Positions 33,921 to 42,120 of a stretch of DNA of 53,849 nt are shown here, in pieces (within the stretch, counting starts at the first letter, position 1; each line of letters opens with the position of its first letter). The stretch is from positions 1-53,849 of the forward strand of contig JAQGNH010000350.1 of the NCBI GenBank assembly GCA_028291945.1, given 5' to 3'. This DNA comes from Betaproteobacteria bacterium. GTDB taxonomy: Bacteria > Pseudomonadota > Gammaproteobacteria > Burkholderiales > SG8-41. The notes under the pieces were generated by a model. It saw only the letters and a list, made by a program, of their open reading frames with translations, made no database searches and had not been told where the DNA came from. A program made the position numbers and the translations under genes.

Positions 33921-35009
33921 ATGACGTCGCCCGTCAAAGTCGGCATCGTTGGTCTTGGCCGCTGGGCCAAAGTACTCGCGCGTGCCGCCGCCAAATCTAA
34001 CAAGCTCGAGATCGTTGCAGGCTTCAGCCGCTCGCAGGAGAAGCGGAGCGCTTTCGAGCAGGAGCTCGGCGTGCCGGCTGCACCCGACCTCAAGACGCTG
34101 CTGTCCGATCCCGAGATGAAAGGCGTGATCCTGACGGTCCCGAACGAGCAGCACCTCCCGGTCGCTCAAGAAGTCGCCAAAGCGAAGAAGCACATCTACA
34201 CGGAAAAGCCCATTGCGAACACGCTCGAAGACGGGCTGCGCATCGAAGCGTTGCAAAAACAATATGGCGTACAGGTCGTGGTCGGACACAGCGCGCGCCT
34301 GCTCGTCGGCACACGCATGATCAAGCAGGCGATCGATCGCGGAGAGCTCGGACGGATTTCCTTTATCGAAGCCAATTTTTCCAACGAGCGCGCGCTGGAG
34401 CTCACGCCCAAGACGTGGCGCTGGTACAAAGACAAAGCGCCTGGCGGACCGTTGTCGCAGCTCGCCATCCACCAGTTCGATGCGCTTCACTATCTCGGGG
34501 GCGAAATCAGCGAAGTCTCCTCGATGGCGGCTAAGCTCTCCCCCGTCGGCGCTGAAGTCGACGATCAGTCGATGACGACGATGCGCTTCGCTGACGGCAA
34601 AATCGCGTATGTCGGTTCGTGCTGGACTTCGCCGGGCGTATACGCGATCCGCGTGTTCGGCTCGAAAGGTCTGATGCACTACGAAATCGACTTCAGCACG
34701 TGGGACACGCCTGATATCCTGCATGAGAGCTCGACGCTCTACATCCAGCGCGGGAAGGACGGATACGGTAAACGCGAAGAAATCAAGCTGCCCGCAGGAA
34801 ACATGTTTCGCGACGAGCTCGAGATGTTCGCGGAAACCTGCGTCACCGGAAAGCCGTGCGAGCTCACTGCATCGAACGGCAACGTGGCTGTCGCAGTCGT
34901 TTACGCGGCGTTGCGTTCGATCGAACGCAAGGGCCAGTACGTGTCGCTCGACGAAGTAATGGCTGAAGCGCGCGCGAAAGTAATCGAAAACGCGCGGCAA
35001 GTCGCCTGA
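33921..35009 (+). CDS. Gfo/Idh/MocA-family oxidoreductase 1
   Basis: A 362-residue NAD(P)-dependent dehydrogenase of the sugar/inositol group. The Rossmann motif is GIVGLGRWA (residues 8-16); the EKP motif is in YTEKPIAN. The C-terminal half is the alpha/beta domain that binds the polyol, with GGPLSQLAIHQFDALHYLGG holding the conserved Asp and His (HQFD...H). It is the first gene of a two-gene unit with a creatininase-family protein 18 bases downstream. The GntR operator precedes it. RBS: AGGAG at 33907-33911. Substrate probably a sugar or cyclitol derivative. Confidence 0.92.
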   Translation: MTSPVKVGIVGLGRWAKVLARAAAKSNKLEIVAGFSRSQEKRSAFEQELGVPAAPDLKTLLSDPEMKGVILTVPNEQHLPVAQEVAKAKKHIYTEKPIANTLEDGLRIEALQKQYGVQVVVGHSARLLVGTRMIKQAIDRGELGRISFIEANFSNERALELTPKTWRWYKDKAPGGPLSQLAIHQFDALHYLGGEISEVSSMAAKLSPVGAEVDDQSMTTMRFADGKIAYVGSCWTSPGVYAIRVFGSKGLMHYEIDFSTWDTPDILHESSTLYIQRGKDGYGKREEIKLPAGNMFRDELEMFAETCVTGKPCELTASNGNVAVAVVYAALRSIERKGQYVSLDEVMAEARAKVIENARQVA

Positions 35010-35027
35010 GCTTCGGAGTCAACACCC

Positions 35028-35834
35028 ATGCCTCTACCCAGCCGCTACTTCATCGATCTCACGCAGCCGGAGATCGCGTCCCAATTCAAGAAGAACCCGC
35101 TGGTGATTCTGCCAGCCGGAAGTGTGGAGCAGCACGGACCTCACCTTCCGACCGGTACGGATATTTATGCATCGAATGTCATCGGTCACGCAGTCGCCGA
35201 GCGCATGGATGGCCTCGTGCTTCCCGGCGGGCCGCTGGGGGTAACGCCGATGCACATGCCGTTCGAAGGCACGATCACGCTGACGCCAGACACCTATCAG
35301 CGCGTGGTGATCGAGACGTGCGCGTCCACCGCAAAGCACGGCGCGAAGTACTGCCTCATCCTCAACTGGCACGAAGGCAACATCCCTTCCCTCGCGATCG
35401 CAGCCGAGTCACTGCACCGCGATCACGGCATGACGGTGCTCACGGTGCAGGCGTGCTATGTGGCTGCCGAGCTGTACGGTCACGACTGCGGCGGTCTCAC
35501 GCACGGCGGCGAGATCGAAGCGCTTGCCGTCCTCGCCTACCGACCTGACCTCGTGCACCTCGATCGCATCGATTACTCGTCTGACCAGGGTCACGGCAGA
35601 AAATGGGATAAGCTGCGTCGCACGCGGAGCTACCAGCCGGTGCTTCGCGATATCAAAACGATTGCGCCAACAGGGTGGTACGGCGCGCCCGAGCACGCGA
35701 CAGTGCAGAAGGCCGTGAAGATGCTGAACGACATCGCAGATTCGATCGCGAAGGAAGCGACCGACATCTTCCGCATGCTCGATGAAGCACAAGGCGGCAC
35801 GGCGGAGATCAAGCATCTGAAACTCGCCGGCTGA
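35028..35834 (+). CDS. Creatininase-family amidohydrolase
   Basis: A 268-residue protein. Metal ligands E34, H36 and D45 sit in GSVEQHGPHLPTGTD, at the same positions as in creatininase. The segment NWHEGN (113-118) replaces the common NGHGGN, and HGGEIEAL carries the next Glu. Members of this family include creatininase, riboflavin-pathway formamide hydrolases and mycofactocin peptidase MftE; few have creatinine as substrate. Because it is co-transcribed with a Gfo/Idh/MocA dehydrogenase, a role in a sugar-amide or lactam pathway is more likely than creatinine turnover. Confidence 0.9.
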   Translation: MPLPSRYFIDLTQPEIASQFKKNPLVILPAGSVEQHGPHLPTGTDIYASNVIGHAVAERMDGLVLPGGPLGVTPMHMPFEGTITLTPDTYQRVVIETCASTAKHGAKYCLILNWHEGNIPSLAIAAESLHRDHGMTVLTVQACYVAAELYGHDCGGLTHGGEIEALAVLAYRPDLVHLDRIDYSSDQGHGRKWDKLRRTRSYQPVLRDIKTIAPTGWYGAPEHATVQKAVKMLNDIADSIAKEATDIFRMLDEAQGGTAEIKHLKLAG

Positions 35835-35857
35835 TGCTGCGGACGCTCACGCACACC

Positions 35858-35984
35858 GGGTGAGGGTCATTGAGTGGTACGCTGCCACTCAGACCGCAAC
35901 TTGGGTCGCGGACATCGTGTGAGATGCGCAAATGAATCAGGAGAGAGGAGCAGGCGGCGCCGGACCCTCACCCCTACGCGGGGT
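35858..35984. repeat. Intergenic inverted repeat with GGGTGAGGGTC arms
   Basis: GGGTGAGGGTC at 35858-35868 has a perfect inverse, GACCCTCACCC, at 35963-35973. The right arm runs on into a small hairpin, CCCC-TACGC-GGGG (35971-35983). Between them is a stretch starting CATTGAGTGGTACGCTG (35868-35884). That 17-base segment recurs with one difference at 39173-39189. The element lies between the creatininase gene and the fatty acid hydroxylase gene and may be transcribed as a leader. Confidence 0.7.
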
Positions 35985-36002
35985 GGGGGCCACGTTCTTC
36001 CT

Positions 36003-36827
36003 ATGAAATCCCGCCGGGCAAGCGCGGCACTCATGATCGCCGGCATCGCGGCACTTCTGTTGCTGGAGCGTCTCAGGCCACTGCGCCACACCGTCGAACC
36101 GGGCCCCGCGCGCATCGCACGCAATCTCGCGATCGGTGCCATTACTGCGGCAACGGTGTCGGCAGCTGAACGACCGATCGTAACGCGCTTGTCGAAACTC
36201 ACCGAGACGCGGAACTGGGGCATCGCCTCGCGCTTGCCCTTACCGCCCGCATTACAACGCGCTGCAGCGATTATCTTGATGGATTACACCCTTTACTGGT
36301 GGCATGTGCTGTTGCATCGCGTGCCGCCTCTGTGGCGTATGCACGAGCCTCATCACATCGATCGCGACCTCGATACGAGCACGGGCGTCCGTTTTCATTT
36401 CACCGAGTTCCTTGCATCGATTCCCTGGCGATGTGCGCAGATCGTCGTGATCGGGGTCGGGCCGAGGACGCTTGCGCTCTGGCAGACACTGACGCTCGCG
36501 GAAGTGCTTTTTCATCACAGCAACGTCAGGCTGCCGCTCGCGCTCGAGCGGTGGCTCGCGCATCTGGTGGTGACGCCGCGTATGCACGGGATCCATCATT
36601 CGGTAGAACGCCCCGAGCGCGATTCGAACTTCTCCAGCGGGCTGAGCCTGTGGGATCGCATGCACGACACCTCGTGGCCCGACTTGCGCCATGATGATGT
36701 AGTGATTGGAATGCCGACACACCAACGCCCGCGCGACGTTTCACTAGGCAAGACGCTCGCGCTGCCCTTTGAGTCTCCTCAACGCGATAGACACCATGCC
36801 ATACGACGTCGTGTGCCTGCGGCCTGA
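36003..36827 (+). CDS. Fatty acid hydroxylase/sterol desaturase-superfamily protein
   Basis: A 274-residue membrane protein from ATG 36003. The di-iron histidine boxes are all visible: HVLLH (HxxxH), HEPHH (HxxHH), a later HHSN and HGIHH (HxxHH). Hydrophobic segments occur near the N-terminus (AALMIAGIAALLLLERL), at 35-55, and around the boxes. The superfamily inserts oxygen or a double bond into lipids. The RBS is poor, so expression may depend on read-through from the operon upstream. The frame extends upstream through the repeat but that stretch is not protein-like. Confidence 0.87.
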   Translation: MKSRRASAALMIAGIAALLLLERLRPLRHTVEPGPARIARNLAIGAITAATVSAAERPIVTRLSKLTETRNWGIASRLPLPPALQRAAAIILMDYTLYWWHVLLHRVPPLWRMHEPHHIDRDLDTSTGVRFHFTEFLASIPWRCAQIVVIGVGPRTLALWQTLTLAEVLFHHSNVRLPLALERWLAHLVVTPRMHGIHHSVERPERDSNFSSGLSLWDRMHDTSWPDLRHDDVVIGMPTHQRPRDVSLGKTLALPFESPQRDRHHAIRRRVPAA

Positions 36828-36913
36828 AGCCGATTTCCAGCGCGTCGGCCCAGCCGCGCCGGCTTCCTGCGCGATTACTATCGCGCGCCTGGCCCCCTGT
36901 TACTTCCCTGCTT

Positions 36914-36983
36914 CGGTTTGCGCGTATGGCTCCTCGCGCGCGACTCCCCGGTTTTGCGCGTTGGCTCCTCGCGCGCGACTCCC
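36914..36983. repeat. Tandem 35-bp direct repeat, two copies
   Basis: Two adjacent 35-base copies, 36914-36948 and 36949-36983. Each begins CGGTTT(T)GCGCGT and ends GGCTCCTCGCGCGCGACTCC with one more C. They differ by a few bases. The array lies 37 bases before the start of the next gene, in its probable promoter region. Confidence 0.85.
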
Positions 36984-37020
36984 TCCGGCAGTCGTATAAC
37001 ATTCGGCCACGGAGGACTCA

Positions 37021-38106
37021 GTGGTGAAACGTGGAGAGCTGGGTGTAGCAGTGGTGGGCAGCGGCCGCATCGGCACACTGCGGGCGCGTCTCGCGGCAAA
37101 GCATCCTTCAGTCGGTTTTCTCGCCGTCTCCGATCTCGATGGGGAACGTGCGCACGCTCTCGCCGAACAGGCCGGAGCGGACATGCACTCGACCAACAAT
37201 TTCGAAATCATCGAGCGCCCCGAAGTGAATGCCGTCTTCGTGTCGACGCCGGAAGGCGAGCACGCCGCACCGATCATCCGCGCCCTCGAGCTGGGGAAAC
37301 CCGTGCTGGTCGAGAAACCCATTGCCCTCGACCGCAAAGACGCGCAGCGGATACTCGAGACGCTGCGTACGACCCAGGGCAAGCTTCGAATCGGCTATAG
37401 CCGCCGCTTCAAGGAGTGTTTCCTGCGCGCCAAGGAACAGATGATTCAGGAGCGGCTCGGCAAGGTTGTCGGGGGACTCGCCCGTGTCTACAACTCACGC
37501 GCACAGGCTTTTGCGATCCTTAAACGCGACCCGCACGCGACGCCCGTGCTCGACGTGCTTACGTACTATGTCGATCTCGTATGCTGGTTTCTGGAAGGCA
37601 ATCCGCCGGTCGAAGTCGTCGCCCGCGGGCAGCATGGCATATTCAAGGAAGCGGGCTTCGGCGCACACGACGTCACGTGGGCCATCGTCACATTCGCTGA
37701 TGGCGCCGTCGTGAGCTTCGGTGTTAGCTACGCGCTGCCCTCACGCTATCCCACGCTCGGTCAGTCCGACCGCGTCGAACTTCTCGGAACCGAAGGCACG
37801 ATGATCATCGACGACGATCATATGGATCACGTGCTGTTTTCCGATCGAGGCATCCCGCATGCGTACGTGCCCGATCACCAGGTCAACATGGCCTTCCTCG
37901 GCAGCAACACGGCCGGTGACTGGGCGGTGGGAGATTTCTGGGGACCTCTGGCCAACGAAACGCGCGCCTGGCTGGACCACCTGGTGACCGGAAACACCAC
38001 CGCGCATACGACACCGGAGCAGGCGCTGGTCAATCTTGAAACCACGATCGCGATCGAACGTTCCGCGCGCACCGGCCAGCCGGTTCGGCTCCCTCTGGAA
38101 ACCTAA
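37021..38106 (+). CDS. Gfo/Idh/MocA-family oxidoreductase 2
   Basis: A 361-residue NAD(P)-dependent dehydrogenase, resembling inositol 2-dehydrogenases. The start is GTG at 37021 (or 37024), with GGAGG five (or eight) bases upstream. The cofactor motif is AVVGSGRIG, with an acidic residue at the end of the second strand (SDLDGER) favouring NAD. EKP is in LVEKPIALD. The substrate side has the family's DVLTYYVDLVCW segment, where a D-x-x-x-x-x-x-D pattern replaces the more common H-x-x-D-x-x-x-x-L. It is 71 bases upstream of a Bug gene in the same direction. A cyclitol or keto-sugar is a fair guess. Confidence 0.92.
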   Translation: MVKRGELGVAVVGSGRIGTLRARLAAKHPSVGFLAVSDLDGERAHALAEQAGADMHSTNNFEIIERPEVNAVFVSTPEGEHAAPIIRALELGKPVLVEKPIALDRKDAQRILETLRTTQGKLRIGYSRRFKECFLRAKEQMIQERLGKVVGGLARVYNSRAQAFAILKRDPHATPVLDVLTYYVDLVCWFLEGNPPVEVVARGQHGIFKEAGFGAHDVTWAIVTFADGAVVSFGVSYALPSRYPTLGQSDRVELLGTEGTMIIDDDHMDHVLFSDRGIPHAYVPDHQVNMAFLGSNTAGDWAVGDFWGPLANETRAWLDHLVTGNTTAHTTPEQALVNLETTIAIERSARTGQPVRLPLET

Positions 38107-38177
38107 AATCTTCGGATCGCCTCTGCGCCGACTGTGCGGTCTCGGCTTTACGAAAAAAGATTAATCGCAAGAAGCAC

Positions 38178-39155
38178 ATGACCACAGTCCACATCGGCGT
38201 AGCGCTCGCGACCGCTTTAGTGCTTGGAACGGGATCCGTCCATGCGCAGAGCTATCCGACGCGCCCGGTGCGCATGATCTCGCCGAACCCACCCGGCGGC
38301 GCGAACGATACGATCGCACGCGTGCTCGCGGCTAAACTCGCTGAAACGCTTGGCCAGCAGATCGTCATTGATAACCGCGGTGGGGGCGGCGGCGTCATCG
38401 GAGCGGAGCTCGCGGCGGCCGCCGCGCCCGACGGCTACACGCTGCTTGCAGGATCGGTGTCGACGCACTCTTTCTCACCCGCGCTCAACAAGAAGCTGAA
38501 CTACGATCCGGTGAAGGACTTCGCGCCGATTTCGCTGTTCGGCATCGCACAGAACGTGCTCGTGACGAACCCCGGCCTTGCCGCTTCCAACGTAACGCAA
38601 CTGGTCGCGCTCGCGAAATCGAAGTCGAGATCGCTCAACTACGCATCAGGCGGCACAGGCTCCACCAGTCACTACGCCATCGCGCTGTTTGTGCATCTGG
38701 CTGGTATCGAGAACGACACCGTCCACATTCCCTACAAAGGTGGCGCACCCTCGGTCGCAGCGACGATGGCGGGCGAGACGCAGTTTTATTTCGGACCGCT
38801 GGCGAGCATGACGGCGCAGGTCAGGGCGGGCAAACTCAGAGCACTTGCGGTGGGTGGGCTCAAGCGCTCGCCACAGTTGCCGGATGTACCCACCGTCGCC
38901 GAATCCGGCCTGCCCGCTTATCAGTCGTTCGGCTGGTTCGGCATGCTTGCGCCGGCAAAAACACCCCTGCGGATCATTACAAAGGTGCACAGCGCGCTCG
39001 TTGACGCAGTGAGCTCCGCGGACGTGTCGCAGAAGTACCTGCAGTTGGGGGTCGACCCCGTGCACAACACACCGGAGCAAATGGAACGGTTCCTCGCGGA
39101 TCAGCTCGCGCGCTATCGCAAAGCGGTCAAGGAGCTGGATATCAGGGCTGAATGA
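38178..39155 (+). CDS. Bug/TctC-family periplasmic binding protein 6
   Basis: A 325-residue binding protein with a short signal peptide (1-23, GTGSVHAQ). The mature part starts SYPTRPVRMISPNPPGGAND. Its DNRGGGGG loop has four consecutive Gly, one more than is usual in the window. Further marks are AAPDGYTLL, LNYDPVKDFAPI, HIPYKGGAPSV and PDVPTVAESGLPAY. It follows the second Gfo/Idh/MocA gene by 71 bases and may be co-transcribed with it, suggesting the ligand feeds the dehydrogenase. Confidence 0.93.
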   Translation: MTTVHIGVALATALVLGTGSVHAQSYPTRPVRMISPNPPGGANDTIARVLAAKLAETLGQQIVIDNRGGGGGVIGAELAAAAAPDGYTLLAGSVSTHSFSPALNKKLNYDPVKDFAPISLFGIAQNVLVTNPGLAASNVTQLVALAKSKSRSLNYASGGTGSTSHYAIALFVHLAGIENDTVHIPYKGGAPSVAATMAGETQFYFGPLASMTAQVRAGKLRALAVGGLKRSPQLPDVPTVAESGLPAYQSFGWFGMLAPAKTPLRIITKVHSALVDAVSSADVSQKYLQLGVDPVHNTPEQMERFLADQLARYRKAVKELDIRAE

Positions 39156-39255
39156 GAGCGCAAGGCGCAAGCATTGAGCGGTACGCTGAAGATCGCTTGG
39201 ACAGCTGCGCGCTTCGCTCCATTCCCGATTTATCATTCATCATTCCTGATTTCAT

Positions 39256-39594
39256 TCACCCTGGCGGCCACTGCAGCTTCCTGCCCGCGAGAATGTGGAG
39301 GTGAAGGTGAAAAACGCTTTGGCCGGCCTCTGCACCGTTGTTCACGACCAGCCTGAAGGCATCGTCTATGCCCAGGTCTCGGGCTATGTTCCCGGCGACG
39401 AGCATGAGATGGCCCAGCAGGGCACGATCTTCCGCAGTCGCATCCGCCAGCCGTGGAATCTCTTTTTTGGGAATGAGCAATACGTGCGTCGGCGCCTGGG
39501 GATTGACGTCGCGAAACGCGAGGCATTCCTCGTCTTCGTACACGATCTTCGCCGGAATTTCGCGCCTGATGATCTTCCCGAATAGCGTCGTCAC
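39256..39594 (-). CDS. HIT-family nucleotide hydrolase (Hint-like)
   Basis: A 112-residue protein; the histidine triad is HLHLHIL (residues about 95-101). The Hint-type N-terminus [20 protein letters not shown] and the segment [20 protein letters not shown] are complete. Such enzymes split AMP-linked amidates and are housekeeping. It is convergent with Bug protein 6. The lipoprotein gene of the Mla-like operon lies upstream in the same direction, 40 bases away. Confidence 0.94.
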   Translation of the reverse strand: MTTLFGKIIRREIPAKIVYEDEECLAFRDVNPQAPTHVLLIPKKEIPRLADATAEDRALLGHLMLVAGNIARDLGIDDAFRLVVNNGAEAGQSVFHLHLHILAGRKLQWPPG

Positions 39595-39634
39595 GTTCGT
39601 CTCCTATGAAGCGCGATGCACGCGGCTCATCCGC

Positions 39635-40297
39635 CTACGGTTTAGTGCCTTCGGCCTGCTTGTCGTTCGGCGAGCGCGCGTTCTGAGCTGTCCATTTGAC
39701 CAGGTCCTCGAGGAATGCGTCCGTCGCTTCGGTCAGCGCCTTAACAGCTCCAGGTGCGTTCGGCGCAGACGGCCTCTCGATGTTGAATTCGCGCTGCGCG
39801 AGCAGCTTGCGATCACGTGTGCTCAGCAGTGAAGCCCGCGCGAGCAGCGTTCCCCGGCTTTGCTCAGGTGCGTCGAAGCGCTGGCTGAAATCATCGAGCT
39901 CGACACGCAGCGTGTAGTCCGAGCCGGCGCTATAGCCCGGAATTACGATTCCGCCGGATGCTGCAGCGAAGCGGCTGCGAATGCGATCGGTAACCAGTGA
40001 CGCGGGTTCCGCCGCCCAGCGGCTCATCGCATATGACTGCGGGCGGGAACTGTCCTCGTAGAGGAGCCTGTAGACGATGTCAGTTTCGTCCAGCCATGCG
40101 GGCGCGCGCACAGGCGGTATCAACAGAGTTCCGCCAATTGCCGGATTCGATTTTGAATACGCCGGCGGGGGGCCCAGATCATAGCTCGTCGACGGGAGAG
40201 AGGGGGGGCCCTCGATCGAGCATGACACGAGTGTCGCAGCCGATACGATGGCGACAACACCGCGCGCCAGCAATGAATGCGGTGACTTACCGATCAT
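39635..40297 (-). CDS. ABC-transport auxiliary lipoprotein (PqiC/MlaX-like)
   Basis: A 220-residue lipoprotein of the ABC-type transport auxiliary family. The ATG at 40297 starts MIGKSPHSLLARGVVAIVSA, with lipobox at ATLVSCS. A longer N-terminus is open but overlaps the MCE gene more and lacks a signal. The mature domain has alternating strands (TSYDLGPPPAY, GTLLIPPVRAPAWL) and a helix near ALTEATDAFLEDLVKWTA. Members act at the outer membrane with MCE proteins. The start overlaps the MCE gene by 11 bases, so translation is coupled. Confidence 0.85.
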   Translation of the reverse strand: MIGKSPHSLLARGVVAIVSAATLVSCSIEGPPSLPSTSYDLGPPPAYSKSNPAIGGTLLIPPVRAPAWLDETDIVYRLLYEDSSRPQSYAMSRWAAEPASLVTDRIRSRFAAASGGIVIPGYSAGSDYTLRVELDDFSQRFDAPEQSRGTLLARASLLSTRDRKLLAQREFNIERPSAPNAPGAVKALTEATDAFLEDLVKWTAQNARSPNDKQAEGTKP

Positions 40298-41291
40298 CAG
40301 CACTCGCCCTCGCCCCATTCGAAACCGTACTGGGGCGCTCCATGGCGCCCTTTGCGCTGCGCGATTCGAAGCCCTGCTCACCCGGGCCGGGCGAACCCGG
40401 CTTGCGCCCGAATATCAGGCTTTGCGGGCGCTCCTTCACGTCTGCAACGAATCTATCGAGGCTGCGCGTGGTGCGAGTGAGCTCCTCGACGAGCGTGTTG
40501 ATTCGGGGCAATGACTCCGCACTCACGGAGTCGGCCATTGCCCCGATCGACGCGCCCGCTTTGTCGGCACTCGCCGCTACGCGGTCTATCGCTTCCATGC
40601 GCGCTGTGAGCTCGCGCGCGGCTTTGGACAGCTCGGTCATCACGCCATCAGCGCTCTGCAACGTTTTCCTCGCGTCCGACACAAGCGGCCCCAGGCTTTT
40701 TACCCCCGGCTCGGCTGCCTTGGCGAGCGCTGCGAAGCGCTCGCTTGCTGCTTCCAGGCTCACCAGCGTACGCCCGAAGTGCTCACGGTTTTCATCGCTC
40801 AGCAGCGCGCTGACGCGCTGAGCCACCTGTCGCACATCGCCGAGCGCCTCCTCACTCGCAGCAAAGAGATTGTCCAGCAGCGTGGGTCTGGCGACGATGT
40901 GGGGTGAGTTGTATTGGGTCGAAGGCGGCAGCGGTTCGGTGCTCTCGCCCGTATCATCGAGCATTACGTACGAGAGCCCGGTTACACCCTGGGGGCGGAT
41001 CTCTGCATAGGTGCTGCGCGTGACCGGTGTTCCCGCCTGAACGCCGATCTCGATCAGGATAAGGCGGCGGTTCTGGCGATCGATGCGTATCTGCGTCACC
41101 TTGCCTACATCCACGCCGCGAAAACGAACCGCCGCCTGTTCATACAGGCCGCTCACGGCCGACTTCGATTCAATCACGTAATAGACCTTCTGGTACGTTT
41201 CGCCCGTGAACCACATTGCTGCGACTACGACCGCAATTCCGAGCAGCAGCGTGAAGAGTCCAGCGGCAAACGCGTGTGCCTTATTTTCCAT
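40287..41291 (-). CDS. mlaD: MCE-domain substrate-binding protein of lipid ABC transporter
   Basis: A 334-residue protein anchored by one N-terminal helix (HAFAAGLFTLLLGIAVVVAA). The MCE domain (about 40-120) reads YYVIESKSAVSGLYEQAAVR, then FRGVDVGKVTQIRID and GVTGLSYVMLDD. The C-terminal 200 residues are a long helical part with regular heptads (SEEALGDVRQVAQRVSALLS), as in larger MlaD/PqiB relatives that build a tube across the periplasm. It is translated one base after the ATP-binding gene ends. It binds phospholipid or another hydrophobic molecule. The symbol is by family; the long C-terminus makes this a bigger variant than the E. coli protein. Confidence 0.87.
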   Translation of the reverse strand: MENKAHAFAAGLFTLLLGIAVVVAAMWFTGETYQKVYYVIESKSAVSGLYEQAAVRFRGVDVGKVTQIRIDRQNRRLILIEIGVQAGTPVTRSTYAEIRPQGVTGLSYVMLDDTGESTEPLPPSTQYNSPHIVARPTLLDNLFAASEEALGDVRQVAQRVSALLSDENREHFGRTLVSLEAASERFAALAKAAEPGVKSLGPLVSDARKTLQSADGVMTELSKAARELTARMEAIDRVAASADKAGASIGAMADSVSAESLPRINTLVEELTRTTRSLDRFVADVKERPQSLIFGRKPGSPGPGEQGFESRSAKGAMERPSTVSNGARASADDR

Positions 41292-41292
41292 A

Positions 41293-42120
41293 TCAGACGC
41301 CCTGCTTCTCCGGTAGCCCGGCAACGCACGCGTTGGGCTGTTCCTGTTCGCGTTTGACGGCCGCCTCAACCGCGCGACGGCCGCGCTCGCCTTGAAAGAA
41401 ATTGCAGATGAACTGATGCGCGTTTTGCGCGACCTCGCGCACCGGTCCCACTGCAATCAGTTTTTGCTCGCACAACACTGCGACGCGATCGGCCAGCGCG
41501 GCCAGTGTATCCAGATCGTGCGTCACCATCACGACGGTGAGACACAGCTCGCGGTGCAGTCCTCGCAGCAACTGAACGAAGCTTTCGCTGCGGTCCGGAT
41601 CGAGACCGGCGGTAGGTTCATCCAGAAACAGGAGCTCCGGTTCGAGCGCCAGTGCGCGCGCGAGCGCAACACGCTTGACCATCCCGCCTGAAAGCTCCGC
41701 CGGCATTTTACTCGCGTGCTTCGCCTCGATGCCCACACTCTGCAGCTTGAACAGCACGAGATCTCTTATGAAGTCTTCTTCGAGCGTCCTGAGCTCACGC
41801 ATGGGTAGCGCAATGTTGTCGAAAACAGTCAGCGCGGAAAAAAGCGCGCCCTCCTGAAACAGCACGCCGGAGCGTCGGCGAAGCTTTAGCAATTCGTCCG
41901 GATCGCTCTTATGCAGCGACTTGCCGAACACGCACACCTCTCCCCGGCCAGGCCGCTCGAGTCCGAGCATCTGTCTGAGGAGTGTCGTCTTGCCACTGCC
42001 GGATCCGCCGACCAGCGCAAGGATCTCACCGCGGTACACAGTCAAATTGATGTCGCGATGCACGATCTGCCGGCCGAATCGAGTCCACAGGTTGCGCACC
42101 TCGATGACAGGTTCGCTCAA
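41293..42120 (-). CDS. mlaF: ATP-binding subunit of MCE/Mla-type lipid ABC transporter
   Basis: A 275-residue ABC ATPase: Walker A GGSGSGKTT, Q-loop GVLFQEGALFSAL, signature LSGGM, Walker B LLFLDEPTAGLD, H-loop MVTHD. The Q-loop motif followed by GALFSALTVFDN and LP is the MlaF signature. The likely start is a TTG at 42120, with GGGGAG upstream; TTG overlaps the permease stop (TTGA). A longer in-frame version would run inside the permease and is unlikely. It drives lipid movement by the MlaE-type permease. Confidence 0.9.
   Translation of the reverse strand: MSEPVIEVRNLWTRFGRQIVHRDINLTVYRGEILALVGGSGSGKTTLLRQMLGLERPGRGEVCVFGKSLHKSDPDELLKLRRRSGVLFQEGALFSALTVFDNIALPMRELRTLEEDFIRDLVLFKLQSVGIEAKHASKMPAELSGGMVKRVALARALALEPELLFLDEPTAGLDPDRSESFVQLLRGLHRELCLTVVMVTHDLDTLAALADRVAVLCEQKLIAVGPVREVAQNAHQFICNFFQGERGRRAVEAAVKREQEQPNACVAGLPEKQGV

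Noticed and set aside
36914-36983. A CRISPR array
   Set aside because: Two abutting copies with no spacers and no cas genes; it is a simple tandem duplication.
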